Of a stretch of DNA of 64,000 nt, positions 1 to 13,098 are shown piece after piece. The DNA is from Acanthochromis polyacanthus (taxonomy: Eukaryota > Chordata > Actinopteri > Pomacentridae). Each line of letters begins with the position of its first letter. Position 1 is the stretch's first letter. The stretch is taken from assembly GCF_021347895.1 (NCBI RefSeq), contig NC_067121.1, forward strand, positions 32,041,974 through 32,105,973. Direction: 5' to 3'. The position numbers and the translations under genes were made by a program. Below the pieces are notes generated by a model. It saw only the letters and a list, made by a program, of their open reading frames with translations. It was not told the origin of the DNA and made no database searches.

Positions 1-2090
1 CGGGTGAATATGCTGATTTTTATTAATATATTAGGTGGATAAACTGGATTTCTGCACTTTTTCACCCCCACACTTGCCACTCACCCCGTTTTCAGGCACA
101 TGTTTGAATGTGCTTTAACACACAGAGACAAAAGCATCAGTTCTGCCTCCAACACAAATCACCTCTGGGTAGAACATACTGTGTAAAAGCTTAGAAGGAC
201 TCTCACTAATGCTGTATAACTGACACTAGCCAGAACAGCATCAACCCACACCGTGAAACACCTAAATGTAAAATTTCCCAAAAAAAACTGTGATGATTTG
301 CTTTCTTTCTGAGCAGAAGATGAGAGGAATGAGAGCACTCCTGTGTCAGTATGCTGTATGAAGCCAGCAGTGGATTTGTTGAGAGGAGGATATAGATAGG
401 CTTAGTTTAAGTTTCTCTCTATTGATTGAGCTTCTTAAAGATTTACCTCTTGTATCAAAATTGCATATTTAGATTTTTTTCCTCCATGAAAATGAGCCCC
501 TCCTGTCTGAAAATAGCTTAAATGTATATCTTTGCCACTGCTTTCTCTAAAATGTCGCCGCCTTTTTCTTTGCTAACTACTCCAGTCGCATTCGTTCGAA
601 ATAGAACCCAATTCAGAGAGAGAATATGGGCCAATTTATGCTTTCCGCATCTGTGAGCGCGGACCAATCCAGACTTTGAAAGCAGACTGTGGTTCTGTTT
701 ATTCTATGATGGTTCCGTGCCAGTCTGCACAGACGGTTCATTGCCTTTCATACTTAATACAGAAACACACAGGAGGGAATTTGAATAGAATAAAGTAGCT
801 ACTTACACATGAGGCTGTTGCACTTTGTCATTGGATATTCCTGACATGTGTTGATCCCAGTGGGAAGACAGAGCACAGGATATCTTGTTTAGGCTCCCTT
901 GATGGGAAACATGTCCAAACCAAAGCACCTCCAGAGTTTGGCAGCAACTACTTGTGACTAATTAAAATTCTTGATGATTAACGTAAAAGTGTGGATGACC
1001 GACAGTCACCTCGTACAGTCTCTCCACTAAAGAAGCATTTGTTTTGGACACCATTTGTTTCCCCGGGCATTGTAGTGCATACAGTCTGCTCATGAAGGGT
1101 TTGCGTGGACCCTCATGGATTTTGGTGGTTGATAAAATTTACATCAAGTGTACCTGGAAAGCATGAATTGGTCCTGATGATAAAGAGAGCCACATCCTAG
1201 AAGTTAACAGAATTTGTTCCTTTGGTTTGTTTTTGACCGTTTCAAGGCATAAATGCTTTGCAACTGGATTAACTGTTTGTTTCACTCATGAAATGTCTTT
1301 TAGTCTATAAAAAAAACACCATATGGATCTGGTAAAAAGAAGTAGATTTTCACCTGAGTGGGTCTTTAACTAACTGGTTGGCTTAAGAACAATTACTGAA
1401 TGCTGTATGCTGCATATCTACAACTCATTTTAAGATATGGAACAGTGGTTGTGGATGAAGCCAGCTGTTTCCTTCCGGTACTCACATTTATTCGAAGTTA
1501 CGCTAATTGGCTACAATAGTCAAATGGTCAGATTGCATACCACATGGGTGCCTTCAAGCAGTTTATGAAGGAAGAAATTTCAGTAACAACAGTAAATAAA
1601 AAAGACAACATGAATGCTAACAACCTTCTCATCTACTTCTTAGCAAGAAATCAAATTAATATATTTTCCAACATGCTAAGCTATGGGTTTGAGATGGTAA
1701 ATAAGCAGGGAAGACTGCTGTAGCACTTGAGAGTGGATGTTTGTTTTCTTCTCATTGAGCGGCCAAGCTGAGGTAGTGGTCAGGATCTGCCTGAGGACAG
1801 AGGTGCACTCAGCTGGCTACGGTCACATCAGTAACACAGCTGTGACTCCTAGCCAGTTCAGTGAGTAGACGAGGAAATGCACACAGCCTTTGGATCCAGA
1901 AGCTCCGGCAGCCCTGTTTCCTGCCTGTGGTTGTGTAAGTCATATTTTTTTGCACCATTGTGTGCATCCACTGAGCTGAAGGCAAACTGGCCACCGCAAA
2001 ATGCCCGCAGATGGGAGATGTGACATCAAGTAAGACTGGCTCTAACCGACCGTAATAGCCCTCTGACACATCTACTTACAAACAGGCTCA

Positions 2091-2161
<71 letters not shown>

Positions 2162-4881
2162 GTATACAAAATTGGAAGAAAATCCTTTAGTCATGGAGCT
2201 GTGGAATGACTTACACCAAAGTTAGAGATGAGGGATATATTCCAGTGACTGGTGCTTGGAATCTGGGTGCCCGTGTTTCAGTTATTTCATGAAAATGTCA
2301 TCATTAATCACTGCCACACATGGATGACAGCGCTAAATAACCGTCAGACGACTCCACGCACCCATACAGCTGCACTGAGCTGGAGCACAACAAGCACCGG
2401 AGCTGGAACATAAGGGAACTGCTGCAACTTATATTAAGTTACATATATTTCTTATGCTTACATTTGTAAACATATAAACAGTGTATCATGGGCGCGCCTG
2501 TTTTCTACTGTCACTTAATGATTTGTCACAGAAAGAAGGGAAAGAATAAGCAAAAACGCCTGATTTCCTTCCCTTGTTTTCTCCATTATAGTAACATTAT
2601 GTTGTCATCGGATATTATTTGTTAGCTCAGATTCACTGCAAATTAATGGAATTGTTGTGTTCAATCCTGTTATATACTGTACGTTTTCTATTAGACTTGA
2701 TATTGGCAAGCTCTACTTGTCCCTCCTCTGGGAAAGTTGCAATTGATTGATGGTAAAGAGTAAACCCCTGCCTCCAATTGGCAGAGGGAAGGATGGTCCT
2801 ACTGCTGTTCCATATCTGCACACAGGCTCAGGGGCCTGCCAACTCTGTATCCTTCCCCAGCAATAAAAGGTCATTCCAGAGGAGATGGTGTGTCCTTTTG
2901 TGCGTCACATTTTCGCCTGGAGAAGTGTTGTTTTTTTTCTTTCTTGTTTTTGGTGTGTGGCTTCGTCTTGTTGTTCAACCTCCCTTCCTGCTCTTTGAAT
3001 GCACTTTCTCCCACTTTCCCTCTGTGGGTATTTAGAAGGTTAGTCAGTTTCTAATTAGCTTCGAAACCCCGTAAGGCCAACGTCCACGTACGGCCTGCAG
3101 AAACACACACACAAATGCATGCACGCAAACGCATTCACAGCTGGAGATGTGTTGCTTTGTACATTAGTGTACTCCGGGTGCCCAGACCAGTTCACAGTTG
3201 TGTTAATCCAATAGAGCGGGCTGCACAAGTGAGATAACGACGTGCTTACTCACACTAAGCTCCAACTCAAAAGCAGCACACTGATATTTCAGACCGAGAC
3301 AGGCAATCTGAAAATTGGTCTGCGGTATTTTTACACCAACAATCGAGGAGCATGAAAGGGGACTTTAATTTCTTTTGACTTACTCTTATCTCCGGCGTGT
3401 CTCTTCTTTATCCCTCCCTTGCTTTATTTATCTCTTCTAAAGATATTTTTGGCCATAAGTCGTATTTTTGCACCTGTCATTTTTCCCTATAGCCGTGTCT
3501 ATTTCCAGCTTTTTGCCAGGCGCCTACCCTTCTGTTCTGCGCTTCACAGAACATCTGCGATTCTGGTGCAAATGAAATGGTTTAGTGAGCTATGGAGATG
3601 CTTGGATTTTAAGCAGGCTAGTTGTTTCCCCTCAATAACTAATAAGAGCATGCCCCAAAATGTTGAACTACTTCCTGTAACTCCTTCCTTCCTTGTTTTT
3701 CCGTCTTCGTCTATTTGATAGTCTTTCTGTGGCTGTCTTGTGTGTCACTTAAATATTAATACACTCCTTGAGACACGAACACAAACTTAAGATCTGATTA
3801 ACGCAGCGCACGTCATGATTACCCTTTGGCTCTTCTGTTTACTTCCTCATATACTGTCTGTTCTACTCCACTGCAAAGCCAGTATACACTCTATGGAATA
3901 ACCTAGAGCCCCTAGATAGCATTGCACTTTTCCCACACGTCTCATGACTTGAACTTTTCACGCTAACGTCACACTATGTTCACTATAGGGTGCTTGACCT
4001 TTAATCCCATGGCACTTCTGCACACGGTTTAATGTTTAGAGGGCGAGCTGCTCTTAAATGCTGATCCCATATCAGCTTCGGCAGCTCTTTTTCCAAGCAA
4101 ATAACCTGCCACCGGCGAGGAAATGACTAACCTGGCTGAATCACGATGCACGCAAAGCCACATTCTATTTAGCAGATCCCCTTGAATTCCTTTAGGGGGT
4201 TTGGAAAGAAGGTGAATCGAGGGTGGTGGTGGGGGGCAACTTAAAAGTTGAACATGGTGGTTCAACTCAAATATTCATGTGAGCTTGTTAATCCAGCTTT
4301 CAAAAGGAATTATTAATAGGCCAACTTATAATAGACAGTCTAGATGCCTATGAGCGGTTCTGTCTTCCAGCTGCATTACATAAAATATAATGAATTCTGC
4401 ATCTAGGATACCAGAGGGAGGGAGAGAGCAGAAGAGGGAGAGGAGATGGAACTTATTTTCCAGGGCTTTATAATGCAGCCTTCAATGCAGACAGAAAAAA
4501 AACAGCAGATCCGACCTGCTTTGGTGTCTTGTCGCTGATCATACACGATCTCAAATCTACACATTTAATGATTTTTACACAAACACATCAAAAGGGCAAA
4601 TCAGCCCTAAAGCTACAGTGCCGCAGCACCCTCTAGTGACTGGCTTTTGAACTATATATGATTTATAACGCAATCTTTGCCTCCAGCTTCAGTTAATTTG
4701 GAACACTCCATTAAGCTCAGACACTTGGTCTAGTAGCAATTTGACCTCAAAATTGTGCAAATATTCATTAGGACATTCTCTCTTCTCTGTAGACAACAAA
4801 TCTGCTTTCCAAACTAAATCAAAAGCATACAGTAACAATATTCATACTCTTCATATACAATTTACAGAATACAGTACATAA
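1..4881. other. Intergenic DNA downstream of zyg11, no gene seen
   Basis: I see no exon-like open frame flanked by splice sites in this stretch. The few ATG-initiated frames of 60-100 codons are low-complexity or read like random translation. It holds a CA microsatellite at 2093-2158 and otherwise AT-rich single-copy-looking sequence. It could contain conserved non-coding elements or intron of a gene beyond the left edge, which cannot be judged from one sequence. Confidence 0.5.
2093..2158. repeat. (CA)n microsatellite
   Basis: Thirty-three uninterrupted CA dinucleotides. It lies in the intergenic region 2.8 kb below the zyg11 stop codon and should be length-polymorphic. Confidence 0.97.
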
Positions 4882-4887
4882 TTTATT
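4882..4887 (-). terminator. Polyadenylation signal of zyg11
   Basis: The plus strand reads TTTATT, which is AATAAA on the minus strand, 99 bases beyond the zyg11 stop codon. It is the first canonical hexamer after the stop and implies a short 3' UTR. Confidence 0.55.
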
Positions 4888-4985
4888 CTATTACACTTAG
4901 ATTCCAGGAGGATTGACTTGAAGAATCTGCACAGACGCAGCTCAAAGACATTGAATGAAATACAATCTATTTCTTTACAATTTCG

Positions 4986-7900
4986 TCAAGAGTTTCGAGG
5001 CTCCGTCTGGCTCTTGAACGCTCCCGAGTGACTCTGGTGTTCCTCCACCATACACAAGATCCTGTCTGACAGTTCTTTAATGTCGCTGTGCGTGTCGGGA
5101 TGTGCAGTCAGAGCTTTAAGAAGTTCAGTCAGGCCCTCCTGCTGCAGCATGCGGCTGTAATGTGAAGCTAAAGGATGAAGACGAAAAGAAAGCGAGAAGA
5201 AGGTGAGAGAGGAATGCAGCCCAAGCCTCCGCACCACTTAACTATTAATAAAACAGAAGGTGAATATGAATAAATTCATGAGGTGTAATGTTTTAATTTA
5301 TGTAATGTATTTAACGACGAAGTTACAGTCAGCTCTGTTTTACATCAAAATGGCGTCTACACATACAGTGACCCCGAGCTAACGTCAGTCAAACCTCTGC
5401 AGTAGTGTTTGTGTGTCTTACTGTGCTGACTGCAGACCAGATGTATGGCCCAGACTGCCCACAGCTGCACTCCTGAGGGTTGACAAGGCTGAAGCAGAGG
5501 GCAAAATGGACGGAATGACCTGGAATGTGAAGATCACAAAACAGTACACTAAGACTAAACATGAGCAGAAGTGGACTTTAAACATTTGGTGGTTTTCATC
5601 TGTACCAGATGGCCAATTTTGTTCTGCATCAGTGCAATCCAGGGTATTTGAGCTGAGGTGTTAGACACAAAAACCTATTTTGAGTCATATTTCAGAATGT
5701 TTTCTTGTGACTGCCTGGGCTTTCTTTGGCACTTGCAATAGCATTGTGGGTTTTACACCTCTCAGCACGTGTCCAAATAAACAATTCTGAACATGGAGTT
5801 TCAAGCTAGGCATTTATTCCATACATTAAGGGAGCCAAAACTACAAAATATTTTGTATCTTTGTGTCACAAAGAGACTATGGGCTGTGTAATTGATAGAA
5901 AATTATTTACAGTGCCTATTAAAAGTATTCATCCCCTTGAAAGTTTTCCCTTTCTATTGCTTTTCAACATTTAATCACAGTCAGTTTATGCCATACTTTG
6001 TATTTTTAATTATTTGGCATTACTTTGTAGAAATCTGTTTTCACTTTGGCATGAATGAGTCTTTATTGTAATTTCTTATTCATTGAATCACTGTTTTACA
6101 TTGAGCATAATTTAATGTTAAAAAGCAATAAAAGGGGAAAACTTCCAAGGGGGGTGAATACTTTTTATAGGCACACCATAGAAAGTGCTATGCAAAATGT
6201 AGTTTATATCTAATGCTAAGCAGACAGAATGAGTAAAAGCATTGAAAATGACTCTACAAATCTCTCTTTCTGTTCTGTCCAGTTTCCTTTGCTCTCACCT
6301 GTAAGACACCATTTCTCTCTCCAGCTGGGTCCAGGTCATTATGGAATCATGCTGCAGAGAAAAGGAAGATGCATTGAAAGGGGCCAAGGGTGGATTTTAT
6401 CACCCGTTGCATGAAAACCCAGCATCCAAAACACACACCAGCTGCTCCAGTATGGTGGTTCGGAGCTCGCCTTCCAGGGTCCAGGCCTCTGCTCTGGAGG
6501 AGAGGTGCGCCAGAATCCCTCCTGCAAAGTACCGGACCCCCACCTCCACCTGGGAGTCCTGCAGGAGACTGAGGATGTGCTCCAAAAGGTCCTCCTCCAT
6601 CAGGTCAGCCTGTAGCTCCTCCACCTCTGCTATGTTGTTCTGCAGCAGGGTGAAGCACCAAGATGATAGCACAGTTAAAAGCAAAACTAACATAAAACGT
6701 AAGTTGGCAGGGCGACATTAGATTCAGAGATGTACTGTTTCATCTACAACTGCCTACAGATAAACTTCAGTTCCTTCTGTTCAGCTAAGTTAAATATGAA
6801 TGTAAACTGGACACATAAGTATTAACACCATGAATATGCATATACTTTACCCACCAGAAGGCCAAGAACTTTCTGCTGAATAGAAGGTTCACTGTAGTAG
6901 GACTGCAACGCAAATAAATATAGGAGGCAGCATAAGAGGAAAAACATTTGTCAGGGGGCATTTCTGTCTGTCTGTGTATTTTCTGTCCTCTTCTACCTCC
7001 AAAACCTCCTCGTACAGCTCCAAGCCCTGGCATTCGATGAAGTTGCGAGCAGCCGCCGGCATCTCATCTGTCAGGTTCCACAGAGCACTCAGGGCAAACT
7101 TCAGAGTGGAGTCTACCACTCCCACCATGGCTTTCTGCTGCACTATAGCCAGCAGCTGCTGTTAGACAGACACAACAAGGAGTGAAAAATGACCCAGGCA
7201 GACCCAGACAAGACAGAAAAAAGGAAATAATTTCTACTTTTCCAAATAGAAATCAAAAATCCAGCAGGAAATGCGGGCTACACCGGCTGCAACTTGCTTT
7301 TCTTCCAGTAAAAGGCTTACATTTCAATTTGTGACATTAGACAAAATATAAAAGAAGATAAATGAGGTGTGGAGAGCAGCTTGATTACATGGACAAAATG
7401 AGGTGACTGAATAAACTGAGACGGTGAGTGCATGAAGCGATGGAGTGACAGTAAGTAGGTGAGTGTGTACATTAAGTAATGGAAAATAAGCAGGTGAGAA
7501 ACACAGTGAGCGGGTGAGAAGTAGAAATACGCCCATGCACGTCTAGTGCTGAGCCGGGGTCAGTTGTGTAAGTATGAAACTAAACCCCCTCGAATGTACC
7601 TTCATAATAAAGACGTCCTTGCTGAGCTGTGCCGTCTCCTCTGTGGACAACTGCACATGAAACAAACAGATGAGCTCTCCTTTGAGTTCTATCCATTCTC
7701 TAAAATGTCAAACTGCAACAAAGAGCGCTTTTATCCCACAGGGAAATTGGCCACATTTAACTAGACTAAATGAAAGCATGCAGCTAGCTGCTGAAACAAG
7801 TGTCACTGAGGTGCAGGAGCTTTCAAAAGGTGGGACTAACGGGTGCCATGCTATTTTCCCGCAGCACGCTAATGCACAGTGAGTGAGCAGAGTCTTGACC

Positions 7901-10900
7901 TTGGCCACCAGAATGGAGATGACAGCCACAGCCATCCTCTGAAGGGTCGGATCCTCGTGGCTGCTCAGCCAGTTAATCACCAGCGTGGCGGCTAAATACC
8001 TGAACCATGATCACAGCATGATTGTGAGGAACACGGTATTATATAAATACACCAGCGATGCACAGACAAAACGTTGGGAAAATCTCAGTTCAGGTCTGCA
8101 TTTTAACATCTGGAGGAGCTATTTCTTTTGGCAGCTGCATCTCAAGACAAAATATATTTCAGCTGGATCCCAATTTGTTGGAAAAACACTCTACTGCAAT
8201 TCTATTAGTACACTGATTATTTTGGCTACTGCCGGGACGTGGACTCAAAAGTCATATTACAACTGAGGGAAAGTAAACTAACTTGTCAAAAGGAACATCC
8301 TGAAGGATATAGTCACTGCAGAGCGCCAGCAGACAGTTCTTTTGGACCTGGAGAGATGGAAACAGTCTAATGAATAGAAGAAACATATGGGTGTAAGAAG
8401 ATATATGTGCGCATATGGAGCAACTACAAATGCTGTCTGAAGGTGGCAGAAATGGAGCTGTAACCAACTGCAGAAAATAATAGATCAGAAGCTGGTGAAT
8501 GACAAGCCAGCTGGGAGCAACAAAAGCATTCAGTGCCAGATTTTGCTGTTGTGTAACGACGTATGATGATGGAAATGAAATCTGAGCTGCTCTCCTGACC
8601 TGATGGTGGTTGGGGAATGTCTTCATGGCATACAGCAGCTGGGCGACGGTGGAGCTGAGCAGGCTGACTGACATGGCCTCGGCCAGGTCCTGAGTGGTCA
8701 GGTTGAACACACAAGCTGTGGCCACCAGGTGGATGTGCAGAGAGGTGGGATGGCTCTGCATGGCACTCACCACCAGCTACAGAAAACAAGACGTCCATGA
8801 TATAATCACATGTGCCTCAGAATTAGTAATGATTTGCCCTTGTCAGTACTGGGCTGTTAAGAGTGGAAACTGGCTAGAACAATTCTCACCACCTAAACTA
8901 CTCACTGAGCCAGACGTGCAGCTGAATTGTACTCTTTATGTGTCAGTCTGTACTATAAATCCCCTCATCAGCCATCTCTGTGATTACATCTACAGTAATC
9001 AGAGCATCGGGTCACAGGACATTCAGACTTTAGCTGTACTAGAGGGTCTAACTGAGCTTGATTTACAACATCAATATCCATATAGTTACATGTCTGTTCA
9101 TCAGCTAAACTTGTGTTTTCTCCGCTCCAGTCGACCTATGTGACAATGAAGGAACCAGGTCAATGAAGGAACTATCAAAGAAGGAACCAGGTCACAGCAC
9201 CTTCAACATTTCTGGCTGTGGTTTGTCAGCGTTGGTGGTTAGATTGTAGAGATGGACGAGGGCCTCCCGTATGAAACACTCCCGGTCTCTGTACCTCCTG
9301 AGCGCCTCACACACCTGGTTCTCATCAGCCTCTCCTGTTACCTGAACACACACAGCAGATCAGCAGGAAATGCAGTGGGCACATTCAGTAAGTACACAAA
9401 CAGAGCCTCAAGTCAAAGATAAATGAGAAACTTCTGCAAGAATCAAGCTCATATGTCTCCGTACGGCAATCTCTGATGGCCTCATGTATCACAAACTATT
9501 TGTCTGATGCTCACAACAGATCCTTACTTTGAGGTTTTTCTTCGAAGAAAGGACGTCACAGGAGCTAACCCCGGTGGCCAGCAGGCCCAAGAAGACCAGT
9601 CCACTCCTGGACTCCACAAAGGCCTTGATTGCGGCTTCACTGATTCTCTTCCGCCCAGAGATATCTAAAGAAACAAGTGATGGCAGGACCTCGGGAGTCC
9701 CCTCCAGAAGCTGCCACACTGTCTCATCTCCAACTCGTCCATCACTGTCATCCACAGCAAAGTGATCGTCAGAGAAGTCCAGATGTCTGAGAGCGTGAAG
9801 CTGGTTGAAGACAAAGAGCAACCTGGCAGGCGACATATCCAACTGCTGCAGCTTGTGGGCGATTAAGAATCTCAGGGTGTTTTTGCACTTGAAGAGAGCG
9901 GTAAGCTTTGAGATGGAACTGCAGGAGATATCCAGAGTCTCCAGGTGAGGTAGGGTGCAAATATCCTCCAGGACAGCATCACTTAGGTCCGTGTTGGCAA
10001 CGTTGAGCATCCTGAGGCCCTGCAGGGAGCTGAAGCCCACATGGACTCCACCATCCTCCTCCAGAGACTCCCAGTCCAGACGTAACCCACTGAGGGACAA
10101 CCTCTGCAGGCTCAACCTGCATTCGTGGTTGGAGGCCAGGCCTGAGATGATGTCCGCCACGGTTAAACCACCAGAAACCCAGGAGGCATCTAGTTCCAGG
10201 AGCCGGTGAGGACAGAGAGCCAAACGGAAAGCTTCTGCAGACACCGGAGAGGATTGAATGGAGGCTCGACGCAGACGAAGCTCTTTGCAGTTTCGGAAAA
10301 TCCCAACTGTCGTGTCATTCAGTATCCCTTGTTCAGAGAAGCAAACAGAAGGAAGGAAAAAGAAGCATCATTTCAACCACAGTTATTTTTGAGAAGAAGA
10401 ATTTTCCTGCTATTTCAGCCAGACGAATGCCAACCTTCGGGTGAAGTTATAACTCATTAGATAATAGGGTCAACTCGGGATAATGATTTCCGAAAGTTTA
10501 ATTAACTCATGTTTGTAAGGAGAAATCCAATTAACTTCAGATCACAGATTAATTACATTTAAAACAGGCTATAGTATGATTTTACACTGATTTATTTAAC
10601 ACCCTGGATAGATTTTTCTTTCTTTCACTTTACCAACATACTGCTATCTTCTGAGTGTTTTGAGTCTTCCTGACCTACCTTTAGTTGTCATCTTCTGCAG
10701 TAGCTGGTCGGCCATCTCCTGTGGGAACAACGGCGCCCAGACGAGGCTCATGGAGCCGTCTGCTCGTACGCTGCACAGAGCATCCAGGCTGCAGCACACC
10801 TGAGCCAAGCAGAGGTCGCACAGCGCCAGGGGGCCCTCAGCATCCTGCAACACATCACCAGGTAATTAGAAGAGTCAGACTGCTGCACAAGTACTCACAG

Positions 10901-12431
10901 CGAAGTCAGAGGTGAAAGTGGAGGTATGTCAAAAGATGACTTCATCAAATTAGGGAAAAATATTTATATAATTGTCTCACTTGGCTGAAAGATAAGACAA
11001 GGTGAGATCAGATCAGATAACATAACTTCAAATAAAACTTTCTTAATCCCAAAGGAAATTCTTGTGCCAGATACTGCCCAGAAAAAAACATGTGACATAA
11101 GAAATGCCTAAAAGTAAAAAGCAATAAGATATTTAAGTACAGTTTCTGTCCACAGGCCATCAGGCTATCAAATCTGACTCACCTGCATTATCTATAAATG
11201 GCAATATTTTGCACATATCTCCTGCCTTTGTATGTATCCTTTGTTTGTTTACATATGACAGCGCTGCACAAGATGCCAACATTTGCACATATAATTTATT
11301 TTTAACTATTTTCACCTTCTTTTATTTTTATTTTATTCTATTTTTTTTTCAAATTTCTTTTTATTTTATCTTAGTTGTGTGACAGGAACTGGCAAAATAA
11401 GAATCTCGTTACTCGGGGTAACCGCTGTGTTTCTGCTGTGTGTATGACAATAAAGTTCTTGAAATCTTGAGTCTTAAAATAAGGGCAGAATAGAATTGTG
11501 AAACGTAAGGCAGGCATTGTTACAGAGATCATAAGTAATATCCCACACAACAATGAAACAAATGAAATTAAACATATATTGTATCTGAAAAATAAAAATA
11601 AAATGAAATATTGTACATTTTGACAGTGTTTTACATGCAATCATCAAAATGATGCCGCTGAAAATGAATGTTACACATGATATTGAAGTATTACACCTTA
11701 AAATGCCCCTCTGGCTCTTGATTAAAACTCTCAAACTGATCTCTGTGCACTGAGAATTTCCCCCCCATAACAATAACCTCTTCCTGCTTTAAATTAGCTT
11801 AAAGTGTACAACTATTTTTACTCAATAATGCGCAGATTTAGAGAAGCAGTCCCTGCCACTGTGAGGCACATCAGCTCAGTTAAATCTAAAAAAAAAAACT
11901 TTCAAATATGAAATATTGTCATGAAATGCAATGCAACACGTGACTTAGCTAAAAATGCACAAACCATTAAGAAGTACTAATGCAATGATGTATTTTTAAA
12001 AAACTGTTTAGATCCAAGTGTCCAATGAAAGGCTCCATTATACATTTATTGTGCAGTAATAACTCCCTGCACTATGCTCTCCAGGCTGGAGGTTTCTCTT
12101 CAATGTTTTTTTTCTCCCCACATTCATAACACACATATAGACCCTGACAGTTGCCCCTCAGGCTTCCTCCTCGGGGCTCATCAGATCCACACTGACACAG
12201 GATCTCTAACGCTGCAGGAGTCTAATTTTATACGCAGCAGACGAAGCTCCGCACGGGAGTAAAGCCCGTTTAAAGCCCCTAATCCAGCCGCTCTCTGTAG
12301 GGCAAAGTGGACGAAAGCAACTGGTCCTGCAGTTGGCTCGAACTAAGCGTTTGTCACCGAGACAAAGTGCACGAAAATATAAAAACACGTGGGCAACATT
12401 CCATAGAAGTGAAGGGGGTCAAACTCACCAT
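4986..12431 (-). CDS. zyg11: Zyg-11 family CUL2-RING ubiquitin ligase substrate receptor
   Basis: Fourteen coding exons on the minus strand, 748 aa (human ZYG11B about 744). In transcript order: 12431-12429, 10844-10679, 10327-9528, 9341-9201, 8776-8600, 8347-8283, 7999-7900, 7650-7600, 7158-6997, 6902-6855, 6639-6439, 6351-6299, 5519-5422, 5167-4986. All junctions are GT-AG and phases agree. A VHL-box-like start (about residues 7-21, LALCDLC) would bind elongin BC/CUL2. A leucine-rich region follows (about 57-323, with LDISCSSIS and LVSLDISGRK), then armadillo-like repeats (about 340-720, with LSALWNLTDE and QKVLGLLNNIAEV). In human, ZYG11B/ZER1 read N-terminal glycine degrons; the same role is inferred. 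Exon 1 contributes only the ATG. An in-frame TGA lies 72 bases upstream with no other ATG between, so the start is firm. Residue order matches ZYG11A/B, not ZER1; which fish paralogue is not decidable here. Confidence 0.95.
5910..6174. mobile_element. Tc1/mariner-type MITE in a zyg11 intron
   Basis: An inverted-repeat element of about 265 bp. The left end starts CAGTGCCTATTAAAAGTATT and the right end is its imperfect reverse complement (ACTTTTTATAGGCAC), with matching inner arms around the CCAAGGGG and GCAATAAAAGG blocks. A TA precedes the left end; the right terminus has drifted. There is no transposase, so it is non-autonomous. It lies between the 53-base exon at 6299-6351 and the exon at 5422-5519. 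Confidence 0.8.
11029..11130. repeat. LINE-tail-like fragment
   Basis: This stretch carries the phrase TTAATCCCAAAGGAAATTCT, typical of the reversed 3' end of teleost non-LTR retrotransposons and derived short repeats. It lies in zyg11 intron 1 next to a second tail in the opposite orientation. The family assignment is from memory. Confidence 0.4.
11135..11470 (+). mobile_element. 3' end of a non-LTR retrotransposon (LINE)
   Basis: An AT-rich segment ending in TATGACAATAAAGTTCTTG and a short GAAATCTTGA tail, preceded by an AAGAATCTCGTTACTCGG-type phrase. This is a very common 3' terminus of teleost LINE insertions, which are usually 5' truncated. No reverse transcriptase frame is left. It lies inside zyg11 intron 1, antisense to the gene. 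Confidence 0.6.
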
Positions 12432-12664
12432 GCTGGAAAAGTAAGAAGTCGGTTGGAAAGAATTTTTAAAAAGCAAAACGAAACAACAGCAACAAGTCGC
12501 TCAGCGAGGTTTAAAATCAAGATGCTCCATTGAAATTACAATTATTTGTCATGTTCTTCTATATAAACAAGTAAACAATAAATAAATAAATAAAACCCTC
12601 CTCTGTTTTGATTACAGTCGCCGCTGTTGAAAGCCGAGAGTCAGCTGTCACTGCTCGGCCTCCT

Positions 12665-12711
12665 ATTGGTCGGTTTACATGACGTCACCAGGAGACGTTT
12701 GTCGTGATTGG
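12665..12711 (-). promoter_or_regulatory. zyg11 promoter: CRE between two CCAAT boxes
   Basis: A full palindromic CRE, TGACGTCA, sits at 12680-12687. It is flanked by two ATTGG motifs on the plus strand (12665-12669 and 12707-12711), which are CCAAT boxes in the direction of zyg11. The cluster lies about 235-280 bases above the zyg11 start codon, where a promoter would be expected. No TATA box is evident. Binding by CREB/ATF and NF-Y is inferred from motif identity only. Confidence 0.6.
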
Positions 12712-12883
12712 ATAAACATATTTTTATATGTTTATATGGCAATGACAAGGACAACAAAGATTTAATTTAATGTATTTATTTATTTGCTTTTGTGCACTTA
12801 ATTTGATTGTCATTGTATCCACCTTATTTATGTATTTTATTCATTTTATCATGAACTTATATGTTTTCTTTAAAATATATGTA

Positions 12884-13098
12884 CACTATCAGTCAAAAGT
12901 TTAGACACACCGTCTCATTCAATGCTTTTTATTTATTTGTATTATTTTCTACATTCTAGATTAATATTTTTGTTTAAAACATCATTCCATATGTATTCTT
13001 TTATAGTTTTGATGCCTCAGTATTGATCTGCAATGTCTAAAATAATTAAATAAAAGCCACTGAGTGAGAAGATTTACTCAAACCTTTGACTGGTAGTG
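12884..13098. mobile_element. Tc1/mariner-type MITE with TA target duplication
   Basis: About 215 bp with terminal inverted repeats: the left end is CACTATCAGTCAAAAGTTTA and the right end reads AAACCTTTGACTGGTAGTG. TA dinucleotides directly flank both ends (12882-12883 and 13099-13100), the target duplication of the Tc1/mariner superfamily. No transposase frame is present, so it is a deletion derivative. Confidence 0.85.

Noticed and set aside
8252..8798. 124-173 codon minus-strand frames read as single exons
   Set aside because: They run through introns; only 8600-8776 and 8283-8347 are zyg11 exons, as shown by splice sites and family similarity.
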